Assembly (NCBI GenBank): GCA_036583965.1
Contig: JAZBQD010000027.1
Coordinates: 20,511,001-20,575,000, forward strand
Source of the DNA: Prunella strophiata
Taxonomy: Eukaryota > Chordata > Aves > Passeriformes > Prunellidae
Direction of reading: 5' to 3'
DNA: 64,000 bases
A program made the translations under genes and the position numbers. This document shows positions 38,265 through 49,600 of the stretch, one piece after another. Under the pieces are notes generated by a model. It saw only the letters and a list, made by a program, of their open reading frames with translations, was not told the origin of the DNA and did not search any database. Each line of letters begins with the position of its first letter. Position 1 is the stretch's first letter.

Positions 38265-38290
38265 CCCCAGCCTCCCCCTCCCCTCCTCCC
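38265..38290 (-). other. Canonical G-quadruplex motif on the minus strand
   Basis: The plus strand carries four C runs: 38265-38268, 38274-38278, 38280-38283 and 38288-38290. On the minus strand this gives four G runs of three or more with loops of 4, 1 and 5 bases, fitting the G3+N1-7 rule. The flanks are AT-rich and no promoter is evident nearby. Confidence 0.8.
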
Positions 38291-38889
38291 TGCCTCTGGT
38301 AGGCAAAGTCTCCACTGACTGTTTATGCTCCCCTTCAGGGGAAGAAGAGCTCTTGGACTCTTTTGCTATGTCATTCTGCAAATTGATGTTTGAATCAACT
38401 CATTCTTTAAAAATTCATGAATTTAATTAATGTCACATCCCGTTGCCTGTTTCACTGGACTTAAAACATTCACTTAGCGTCACTGGCCACGGCTTTTTCT
38501 CACTGAAAGCAGCAATCAAAAGCAAACCATGGGGGCTTTTTTGTTATTTTATTTTTTTCTCTTATTTCTCATCAAATAAGTGGAAAAAACCACCCAAATT
38601 TAACATACCACCAGATGCATATTTTAGAACTACTTGTAACTAAACACAGGTCTTTCAAGAGAGGTAGTTAATTGGTTGTCTTAAGATATAATGCAGCTCT
38701 CATCATTAAGTATTTTCTACATAAATTTGATCAACTTCAAGAGCAATGGAATTTGACAAAATTTTCTTTTTTTCACTGATCACCCAAATATCTTTGAGAC
38801 ATAACTCATCAGGAAAAAAAAAAAAATCACCTTAATTCCATTTGATGACCTGTTTTTCTCATCTTATCCTCATGGGTTTTTCACCTTTT

Positions 38890-39130
38890 TTTTTAGAAGG
38901 TGTGGATGCCTACCACCCTCTGCACACAGCTGAGCAAGAAGCAAGGTGATATTGGGTGATCCATGAGTGGAGAGATTCCAGAGCAGTGTGGAAACACTTC
39001 CACAGCTGCACACCCAAAGATTCTGTGCAGCTCACAAGCAGGACAGCTCAGCCACTCTGGTGCTGCTGAGCTCCTGCTCCCAGCCTGCAGGGATACAGGA
39101 AGGTCACTGGCACTCAGGGGCACTGCACTC
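38890..39130. other. GC-rich, CpG-poor patch
   Basis: The patch is rich in CAGC, CTGC and CACTC words and has almost no CpG. Both strands carry open frames of 60 to 79 codons, as expected from composition. I checked for CR1 signatures and found none. Confidence 0.35.
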
Positions 39131-41999
39131 ACAATTTCTTCATAACAAAGTAAAACATTTCTAAAGCTAAATTTTAAAGCAGTCTATGCTGGTGAAAGTA
39201 GTGTCAATAGTTATCAGTTTCCACTCTACAGTGACAGCTCAACAGAAATGTTTTAGGTTAAAGAAAAATGGAAATACAGTTCTTACATAAAACACATGTT
39301 ATTTAAGTAAACAGAAAATACAAGGTAGGAACCCAGTGGGAGATGTATTGGAATTTAATCATAGATTACAAAATACCTTTAGAATTTCCCAGAAAAGGTT
39401 TTAGAGAGAAGATATAAACAAACCTCATCAAATTAATCTCTTCATTGTTCCTAATCTCATGTGCTGTCATAAGATTACCAGTGCTTGTTCTCATATCAGA
39501 TATTAAATTTCACCCCTACACAATGGCTTGTTGGAGAAAGGGATGGTTTAGTGGAAGACTAAACTAAAAAAAAAGAAACTGAAAATAATTTTTTTGGTAC
39601 TCTCTGGTTGAGATTTTCTCTCCTAGCCCATTATTAAATAGCCACAGGAGCGTCTCTGAAGAAGGAATTGATGCAAAGAATATCACAGCTGGAAGACATA
39701 GGTCACACTAAATAATAATTTATCTTAGGAACATGAAGGGAAGGGACTACATTTAATGTGGAACATGTCTAGGAAACAAGAGATAGTTTCACATGTTTAC
39801 TGTGAAGATTTTTGATCACAAACATGATGAGAGATGGGCAGGTACAGCATCTTTATGGTCTGTCTTGTTCACTCTTCCATTTTCTAGAACAAATGGGGGT
39901 AGTGAAGACCAGACCTGAAGTCCTGTGATGGCCTGGGATATTTTATGAATAGCATAAAGTGATAAGAGACACACACTCACATGCAAATCAATACTCATGT
40001 AGTCCCTGAAAAAGCCTGCTTTAAACAAGGGTATTAGTTCTCCATTTCTCGGAAACTTCACAATTGTACCACTCTCTCTACTGTAACTGCTTCATATCTT
40101 CTTTTGTTTTAATTCTACCAGTTGGTTTTTTTGTTTTTTTTTTTTTTTTTTTTTTAATTTTTTTTTTTATTTTGAAGGAGCACAGTATTTCCCTCTCCAT
40201 TTTTGCAGAGCTGCAAAGTGTCTGTCTTTGTGCCTGCTGGTCCAGTGGGTTCCGGGAGAATGAATCCCACTGCTCATGAGCAGAGAAAGGTGCAAACAGT
40301 GTGCAGAAGAATGATTCACCAGAAACCAAAGGAAAATGTAAAGAACAAAACCAGGCAAAGATAAGGACTGTAGAGTTATATTTTTTTAAAACCCACTCAA
40401 CCATCTGAGGTTTGGATTAAGCATAAATCTTTGGCCTAACGGGATAGGCTGAAGGCAGCACATTAAATATCTCTGCCCTGTGACTCTGCTATTCTGCAGC
40501 TCAGAAGAGAAATTCAATGCAACTAAATAAGCAGGTTTTGGATGAAGTCTAGCTCTGTCAGCCAGGAGTCTACAACAGCTACAACACTACAGAGAGGCAG
40601 GACTGTCTACAGCAAAACCCAAGCCTTATACATGTACCATTTGTGTTGGCATTCTGTGCTTTGCAGCACTTATTTTTATTGTAACAACTGTTTTTAAATA
40701 ATATTAAGCATCCCCAATATAGTTTTACAAAAGTACTTTGTGGTTTTCAGAGTCACTTAAATACCTTAAATAGATCCAGAAAGTCTCACTTTTCAAAGAT
40801 TCTCAGATTAATCATACAAAATTTCAGGTGGTAATATGAAAATAGAATCAGTCTGCTCATTTCAGCTCCTTGGTTTTTACATGAATTCCAGTTCAAGGAT
40901 CTCTAATGTATTATTAAGTCAGACTCCTATTTACCAACACATCATACTTTTCATGGATTACAGGACACACTGGTGGTTCAATCACTAGCTTTTTACTCTG
41001 CTAAAGCCTGTTGAGCTCTACTTAACACTTTTGAAACACAAGCTTCTAGTTTGCAATTTTCAGAGCTTCAGTTTCAAAGACTGTCAATTAACCACAAATC
41101 TTTAGAAAGTAAAGACTTGAGAAATCTCCTAGCAGGACCAAAGAACCCTCAACTTTTTTCCAATGTTATGCTCTGACATTTACCAAAAAACAGGAAGCAG
41201 AGTATAACTCTCATAGACAATAATGTCCAAAAATTAGAAGATGAAAGTGCATTCAACAATGAGGTAATAAGATTGCCTGATAATAAGCTGAACAGTGGGA
41301 TATCAACACTGTGATTTATTTTTTTTTATGGACACAAAAATCTGACCCTATATGCAGCATTTCCTTATACCATTTGACTGAAAACATAACCAAGAGAAAA
41401 AGCTTCATAAAATAACTTTTTGAATTATCACAGTATTTGATAAAGGAATTGGGTAGGAAATAGAGGAAATTTAGCATTCTCATCATAGGCAGTACTAAAG
41501 ATTTGCTCTAATGAAATCCCTTAGATAAAATGAAAAGCATTAACAACTGCAAAATACTGGGGTACAGACAAACTGAGAAGAAAACTGGTGAGGCAGTTTG
41601 AAAATTCCTCTTCTGTCTGCCTGGCCTCAGGGCTATTGCGACCATATGATTGTGGCCACAAACCCTGTGCTTCTGTTTCAAACCTGATCCTGAAAGTCCT
41701 GGGCAAAGAAAATACTCCTCTGGAGTAATAAATAGTACATTTATTGTTAGAGGAGTTTTTTACTGTCAGTGTGGGAATTATTTAAAGGTAGAAGGAAATT
41801 AAGAATCACTAAGTTTAGGCATTGAATAGGAAGTTTTTTTTTAGAATAACTGCCTAAGCAGTGTGAAATACCCAGATACACATTTCAAGTCTATCAAGTA
41901 TAAGAAAACATCAGAGAATGAGGGAGAAGGAGGGAGGAAAGGACACTTGAAAGCATCTTGGACCCTGAAATCAACCTGACTTTAGATTTGTGCCCAAAA
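39131..41999. other. AT-rich noncoding stretch
   Basis: Apart from the T-rich run listed separately and a polypurine segment at about 41920-41943, I see nothing. Open frames are at most 108 codons and carry no motif. Confidence 0.55.
40126..40172. repeat. T-rich homopolymer segment (A-rich on the minus strand)
   Basis: About 47 bases are nearly all T, with one G and three A interruptions, including a 22-base pure T run at 40134-40155. The minus-strand flank shows no polyadenylation hexamer. Confidence 0.9.
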
Positions 42000-42370
42000 C
42001 CTATCAATCTAAGAGCAAACAGCAATTCAGCCAGCTGGAGTGAAGGGGTTTACTGATTGCACCTTGTCTGTGCATTTGTTGCAGAAAAGTGTGGGGTTCA
42101 GTCACAGGAGTACACCAGGCAGCCAGGTCCAGGTGGATGGCTGAGCTAACAGTGGTTGGATGGCTGCAGAAAGCCAGAGACAAGATCAGAGCAGAGATTC
42201 TCCTCAGAGACATTTTCAGCCCACTGTCCAGGGCAGACATTCACAGAGTCCATCACCTGCTCTGAAGAGATGGCTGACTGCTGCCATTGCTGCTTTTCCT
42301 GGGTGCAGGGCGTGCACTGGCACAGGCTGCAGCTCAACAAAAGCAGCTGGACTTCTCCCCAGCTGTGGTA
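42000..42370. other. GC-rich, CpG-poor patch, no gene recognised
   Basis: The patch is GC-richer, with words such as CTGCAG and CAGCTG. A minus frame of 168 codons (42216-42722) overlaps it, but its first ATG lies at 42467, leaving about 83 codons. Plus frames are open at the same place. A CATTTGTTGCAG| acceptor-like site ends near 42084 on the plus strand without a clear donor. No gene is called. Confidence 0.3.
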
Positions 42371-45300
42371 GGGGATTCCTCTCCTCTTTATAACCAACAC
42401 AGTGGGATGGCAGCCTTTCTTTAAGCATAACTTTATTAAACTTCATAGAGTGGAAAAGAGTGAGCATTTCAGAGAAATCAGAAACTGGAAAATACAAGGA
42501 GAAGGAAATAAGACAATACCAAAGATCTTTATGGCAAAATACAGTCAGCCTGCTCAAAAGGAAAGAGGCAACATCAGATAGTATTGGCTGAGGGTCTAGC
42601 TCAGTTGTGGGGTTGATTTTCTTCCTTCTTTCTTGCAAGGAGCTATAAGAAACAAAGTTACTGAGAGTATAGTCCAAAGAAAAAACAGTGTAAGTGCTGT
42701 CTATCTCTTCTCTCAACTTCACACTGTTATAGTTTCCCAGATCTACCTGGTCCTTGTAATTTAGTCTTCTGCATTAGACCAAATTCTGTTCTGCTAAAAT
42801 CATCCACAAACATACCAGCTAAAAAGGAAAGCAAAACTAATATTTCTTCTTTTTTGAATCACTAGGCTAAAATTCTAATTCTCCTACTGGATTAGAATGG
42901 AATTCCTGGGTATGCTACAAGCATTCATCACTAGCAAGTTAACTGGGCAATGATCCCTGACATCAGAAAACCTTTCAAATGAGATTTTTCTCCTGAAATA
43001 ATCCCTCCAAATACAAGTCCACTGGAGCCATTGAAACATAACAAATGTTGTCCTTCAAACACAGTATTCACTGACTACAATTTCTTTTATATATGTCAAA
43101 TATCACAAGGAGAGAGTTCTATGTCCCTTCCTAAACCTGACTAAAAGAGAACATTACATCCTGTAATCTCAGTTTTAGTCCAGGGAGTCAAAATAATTCT
43201 TATACCATATTTTTGAAGTCAGAGCTATGATTTCACAGTATTTCTCAAGAGAAAAGCAACAACAATTAAGCAGCTTCTAATTTATTTCTGACACTTAAAA
43301 TCTAATGAAGATAATTGGTTTAAGTTATAGAATTTACCTGAGGAATCAACACCAATTTAACAGCTGATGGATCAAATTTGTGATATGGGGTTTTTTTTTC
43401 CCTATTTAATAAGTGGAAATTTTCAATTTAATCAAACAGGAGTTTAGAAAGTCACTTTAACAGCAAGGAGGAACAGGGAGATTTTCATAGGTAATTTCTG
43501 AGGTTCAGAGGTCTCTTCAAAAGTCAGAACTCTAAAACCCTTTACAAATAATGTTATTTCAGAAGTCCAGGTACAGTGAACTGTCTAAAGCTCATGGCAT
43601 GTTTACAAGTCCTCTACCCTGACTTACATATGGGAAGGGAAAAAATTCGATTCATTTAAATCTTTTGCTTTCTACATCTCTAACCTAGAAATGAGGGTGA
43701 GCTAATCTTTCCCTGCTTGTTTATGACTGTTAATTGAATTCACACACTAAATTCATACATTAAGGTATCAAAGCCATCTTGGTGTTTGTTTTCATGTCCA
43801 GATCAATACAGGGATTTTTATTTAACTATTACTGAAGTAGTATCATGCAAAATAAGAACATATTTTCCTCTTTCAATCCATCAGTCTTGTGCTCTTCAAA
43901 GATAGACACTGGGATGCTTAGAGGTCAGGATGTTATTATTTAGTTGTTAAGAGAAAATTTTTAATTTTTTGTAGAAAACACAGATGTTACTCACTGGATG
44001 TCTGCAAGATATTGCAGTTTTGAAAATACATCCTCCCTCTACCCCTTAGAAATACACACAAAATTCTTGGGGTTGACCTTTAAGAAGATGTGGATCATGG
44101 GTTAAAATCTGAAAGTGAAATCACAAGTCTCACACAATTCTGGCATCTGAATTTCAGTTTTTCAATTACTCTTGATGCTAAATAATTTTGAGTTTTAAAT
44201 AGCTGCAATTGTTCAAACTAATTTTGCCTTGGTGTTGGTTTGAGGAAATGAAGGAAAAAGGCATAGAGCTCCTGCCACTGAGACCAAAAAAAAAAAAATC
44301 CAGTTCTGACTCAGGTCAAGCAAATCATCTAGGTAAAAAAAAATTATAACAAAGTTCAATTGTAGAAAAAAAAGGAGAGGTGGCAGCTCACCTGTAATTA
44401 TGAACACTCTCTGAAGTAAACCAGAAATTGATGTGGCACTGCCATTATGTTGAGGAGGCAAAGAGCAGAGGAAAGACTCTTTTTTCACTTTGGTTTTCCT
44501 CTGCAGACCAGCTTGGCTCATAAGATTTGTGAAGAAAAGCAGTCTAAATTTGAAAACATAGTCCTGAAAAACAATGTATCATTTTATTGGTGAAAAATTG
44601 GACAAAGACACCCCCAAAAACCTGCTACAACTAAGAAACCCAGGTCCCAGCAGCCAAAATAAGAGATGGTAAATTATTAAGTAAGAAGCAATGATGAGAT
44701 CACCCAGATATGGTATTAAATTTAGAATACCAGTGAGCCATCATGTAAGAATAGCTTTTGATAACTAATGGCCCCTATGTAAAAGGCTTCTTATCCAATT
44801 TCAATTCTGTTTTGCCTTCTCTCCTTTCATACATCCTTTCCCAGTTTAGAAAGCAACTTTCATAGGCAACAGGAAATATTCCACTGAGTTTCATGTATCT
44901 AATGAATGCTGATAAGTTATTTTTCTGCCCTACTGGATACTGGAACTAAGCATCAATCTGAGAGCAAAATAACAGACAAAAGTTCATTATATTCAGAGAT
45001 TAGCATCAAAATTCATGTCTGCAGTTACAGAGAATTGTGTTGTAATAGTTATTTAAAATTTATATTATATCTGCTGCAGATATAGACTTTTCCTTTGAGA
45101 ATTTCTAAAAAGCTAGAAAAGGACAGAAAAAGTTTCCAAAGCCATAGGTCAATAAACCAAACTCTACTGAAGTTAATTCAAAAAATTTGCATTGTTTTAC
45201 TTGAGCAAGGGAATTTTTTTGAGCAATCAGCACAGTAATACATTCAGTACTGGTGGTGAGGAATAGATAGCCATTAGCCTTCTGCCTCACACTACCTTTG

Positions 45301-46090
45301 GCTGAAATAATTTCCTTCTCCCTGCTAGCTGCAAACAGCTGTGGAAGCTGTGGAAGTGAATTCTGCTGCCTCTAACTGAGCAGTCCACTGCTCTGACAGC
45401 TGACCTCCTGCAGGCTGTTAGCATCACCAGCAGGGTAATCAAAACCCACCTGTTTAAGATATCACTGAGATGTTTTTATTCAGGTAAAAAAATACCAAAA
45501 TTTCCCAGGCCATCCAGGTCAAAGCAGCACTGCTAAAATCAGTGCAGTTATAATGGTCAGACAAGATGATCTAGCCCAAAATCCTTACAAGAGCTGTTGA
45601 CAAAATTCTAGTAAAGCCTGTGTCTCTTTTACTCTCAGGAATTCACAGGTCAATGGTTATTACCATAAAGTGGAAAGACTCCATTGACAACATACTAGAT
45701 ATCAGCAAGGTCTCATCAATTTCAATATAATGTTGATAAAAAATATTGATAAAAACATTGATGGAAAGTTATTGATAAAATACTCCAAACACAAATAGAA
45801 TAATAGTACAAAACTAAGTAATTAAAGTCAGAAACCACACATTCAGGTACTAACATGGAAATTATAGTTCAATCTAAGCATTTGTCTGTGAAAGCTTCTA
45901 AAATACATATTTTTGCTTGATCACTGAGAGATTAAAGCAGAAATGCATCCTCTGGGACTCTGTTTAAGAGGTTTGTATTGAAAATGAGGTAATAGAATCA
46001 GTCAGCATATGCATGTGATTTATACTACTAACGTTTTTAAAAGGCATACTTATTATTATTTAAATGTTTCTCTTCCATGCAAAAACTGGA
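42371..46090. other. AT-rich noncoding stretch
   Basis: No gene, repeat family or RNA is recognised. The stretch contains a 13-base A run at 44286-44298 and the GATA-type repeat cluster listed separately. Confidence 0.55.
45732..45780 (+). repeat. Degenerate tandem cluster of TTGATAAA units
   Basis: TTGATAAA occurs at 45733, 45746 and 45772, with a variant TTGATGGA at 45758, so four units recur at 12 to 14 base spacing. The unit contains GATAA, the GATA-factor core. Both a decayed minisatellite and a homotypic binding-site cluster would look like this. Confidence 0.7.
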
Positions 46091-46113
46091 GTGGGGAGGG
46101 GGAGGAAGGGGGA
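46091..46113 (+). repeat. Polypurine G-rich tract
   Basis: G runs of 4, 5 and 5 bases are separated by A or AGGAA. With only three runs of three or more Gs, a canonical quadruplex motif is not met, though a two-layer or bulged form is possible. The tract marks the left edge of a GC-rich patch. Confidence 0.75.
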
Positions 46114-46690
46114 CAACTCTCATTGTTTGGGTAAATTGTTTTGCAGGTTTTCCCAGGCAACAGAGGCACTGCTTCAGCCTGAGTTTAACAGGTGTGGATT
46201 GGCACCAAGCCATCATGTGCAATGAGGTTGTGGGAGGTGACATGAGCCAGGGCCCTGCTTGGGAGGGAAGCTGCTCACATGGGAAGCCCAGGTCGCAGGG
46301 AGGGCAGGGACACTCAGCACCCTGCAGCACTCCCAGTGCCAAGGTGCTCAGAGTGCCCTCCCCAGCTGTGTGCTGCCACCCTGCAGGGCCAGGCTGGCAC
46401 ACTGGCATTTCCATGCCCTCCTCTTGGTAAAGACCAAGAGTGATTGGTCTTTCATCACATGCTGAGTGATTTCTTTCCATCTTTCCCTCAGTCTCCCTGT
46501 TCTTAGGGTTATTTGGCTGAAGCCAGCAGCACACTGGCAGGTTCCTGCCCTGTGCTGCCAGCACTGCCAGCCTCTGGGTCAGCGTGGTGAAGTGCCACAG
46601 CTCCCTGCTAAGCAGCACATGCCAGCACCAGAGCTGAGACTAGGAACATGCTTCATCTACAAGGAAGCCATGCACAAGGAAAAAAGCTGA
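46114..46690. other. GC-rich, CpG-poor patch with long open frames on both strands
   Basis: The patch is dense in TGCCAGCA, CCAGGC and GGGCAG words but has only a few CpGs. A minus frame is open for 193 codons (46037-46618). Its first ATG is near 46480, leaving about 147 codons. A plus frame of 117 codons (46077-46430) overlaps it. No domain, signal peptide or splice structure is recognised. Chance openness is the simplest reading. Confidence 0.3.
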
Positions 46691-49600
46691 TGTGAAGGAC
46701 ATGTTGGAAACACATGTTGTACAAAACTCTTACATCAATTTGATATGATTTTAACATCTCTTAGGGGATTATCCAGTTATCACCATATCTTAACACTTTG
46801 ACAAGGACAGCCAGACCCCAGAACTACAGGAAAATTCACAGAGCTGCTGCTATTTTCTCTTCACTGAGAGAGAGTAGCCTCTTGCTAGCATGTTTTTATT
46901 ATGGGGACATTGGACATGAGAAGAGTTTGTATTCGTAAGAGGAACCACTGGAGGCACTACCATTTTAAAAATAATAATTTATGTTACATACTACAGAAAA
47001 TGCTGCATTCCTGGTGTTTTGGAACAGCATAAAAACACAGAGTTGCTCTTTCATAAACTAGAATGCAAGAAGAACTAACTCAAATATATACCAAAGATTA
47101 AGGAGAGTGAGCAATGCAGAAATTCTTAAGTCCACAGTGCCACTTCCTGATCAAGTAAAATAATAATAGTTCTAACTTTTTTGTGGAAAGATAAACTGAG
47201 GATGGAGGGCAGAGGTGTGCCCATGGTACAGCTCTGCAGGCAGAGTTGCATGGAGACTCCCAGGTGAGAGGAAGTGAGTGAATTCCTTGACCTCTGCTGC
47301 TCCAAGTGCCTTCTCTATCCACAACAGGGAATGCCAAGCTCAGCATGAAAATTCTTTCCTCAAAAATAAACCTAATCAATGCAACTGTAGTCCCCATCCT
47401 AAACAGGGCCACAACCAAAACAAAAACTTTTCAATAACATAAGATCTAGAACTAGTTTTGAGCCCATTTTCGATTTATAGTTATTAACATAGTAAAAATA
47501 ACCCATAAAGGCAAACTGAAAAGAACAACCATTTTCCTGATGTGAATTTCTTCTCAATCTGCCATAAGCTTCTTCATTTCTACATGAAGAAAACTCCATT
47601 CCAAATTGGAAAAGGTTTCAAGTTATGCAGTAAACCTACAGACTACAGTTAAGAGTTCAGAGCAGAGGTCAGAGGAAAAACACCACTCTGTGTCTTAGGG
47701 ATATTTAAGTGTACTTCACAATTGGATGCAATATTTCCATAGCTCTGTGGTACATAAAAATCAGATTTTCTGAACTGAATTTCAGCTTTTTTCTTCTAGC
47801 TGGGTAGGAACAGCTTTCATCCACAAGTATATATTCACTTAACTTCCACCATAGTAACAATTAATTTTGAAAAAATCAGACTCACAGGTTGCACAGCCAT
47901 AAATGCCCTTGGCCAGCCAGCAGAATTTTTCCTTAAATTGTTTGGCTACCACAACTCAGTGCAGTTCTTCAGACACCTTATATCAGTAGTCTCCAGCCTA
48001 TCATCATACTGTGGTGCCACCATTTTGCCATTCTTTTCAGTATAATAATCATAAGCACAGCAGAGAAAAAGGAACCAAAATAACTGCCAAAAAGGAAAAT
48101 AAAGCCTATTTATGCTATTATACTTTCAAACCTCAGTGTTAACCACACTTCATTGCAACATCAAAATACCCAACAAATAAACCATAACTTTATCTTGGAC
48201 AAAATGCTGCACAGCACCACAGAATGCTATGCTTGTTAAGGTGATAGCACACAGTTTATTATTTCTAAACATTAAATTACTGTATGATTCATGACAAATC
48301 ACTGACAATCAAAATACACAGAAGTTAACTGCTCACGTATTTGAGAATTTTCTCTCTGCTTTGATCCAACACCATCAAAATACTTGTTAACCTTTCCCTG
48401 GATTTGTTAGAAATTGGGATCAACTTCTCTGTCATATTTGCTTAGCAAGCCTGAAATTGCTGATTATTGCTATGCATTATTGCCTTTGTGCCTGTAGAAC
48501 CAGTGTTGCTGGGAGTCAGCCTCTGTGTGTGTGTCTGCATAAGTGATCTGTATAATTATTCTTCCTAAGACACTGTTAATTACATCTGTGTTTCTTCCCT
48601 AAAGAGAATTGACTGATAAAAGGTGCCTGGGACCATAAAACAATGTAATCCACAGATAAACAGGCACATGATGATTACAGATAATAATTAATAAAAACAA
48701 TATAATACAACTGAATTTATTGTTCTAAAGTGGCTCTAAAGAACCTGGAAACTAGAAAGTAAAAACATGCCTCAGTTGTGGACTAAGTCTTGCATATGAA
48801 GTTATTGACTAGGAATTGAGTAGAGTCAGTTTTGAAAGTTCAACAGCACTTTTAAAAATGTGCATTCAGTCTTAACGAGTTTAAAACAAATTTAAGATGA
48901 AGTTACAGTATCTTTCAGGTTCTTTTCAGCATGCTAGTCTTGTCTTAGCATAAAATACAACTCCCCCACCTTTATTGTAAACATAAATAGCTATGGATTT
49001 ATGCATATACACATCTGCATTACCCACATTTAAATCCAACCATCCAGAGTTCAGAAAGGAAGGCTCTGAAGATCAGCCTTGGAAATGTTAAATGCTGAGC
49101 CCAGTTTGCAACCAGAGGAATAATAAAGCAAAGAAAAAAACAGACCAAAGGTCCTTAGAGCTCCATGCTCAGTAGTGGCAAACAGAGTCTGCTGAATGGC
49201 TCCATTCACTGAGTTGTCTGCATTTTAAACATGTTGCTGTTACCAAAGCAATAACCCAGCTTCAATGGGATGTAATAGACAATAAACAACAAAACAACAA
49301 AAAAAAAATTATACATATATGCTGGTACTAATCTCACTTTTAAAAGCACTTCATCCATCCTTAGCAAGAGATCTCTCAAATGACAAAAAAACCAGCCAAA
49401 AATCTTGCCAGGCACTAACTAGCTATGTCTTTGATTGCTCTGTTTGCAAATCTACATTAGCACTTCTTCCATCTGTTCTGCAGTTTCCTTCTATACATTC
49501 CATTTTCAAAATGAAATAAATTACTCACAGATTTGTTCAAAAGACCTCTTCCAATGAGGTCTTCCAGCATATTGGCTATTGTGGACAATACTGTAAAATT

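Noticed and set aside
42216..42722. 168-codon minus-strand open frame
   Set aside because: It lacks an ATG until about codon 86, is paralleled by open plus frames, and shows no recognisable domain or splice context.
45549..45580. GACAAGATGATCTAG resembling a CR1 3' UTR word
   Set aside because: It is a single short word without the flanking CR1 sequence or terminal repeat.
46091..46113. G-quadruplex on the plus strand
   Set aside because: Only three G runs of three or more bases are present, so the canonical four-run rule is not met.
46037..46618. 193-codon minus-strand open frame
   Set aside because: It lies in a GC-rich patch where stops are rare. The first ATG leaves about 147 codons, the other strand is also open, and no domain is recognised.
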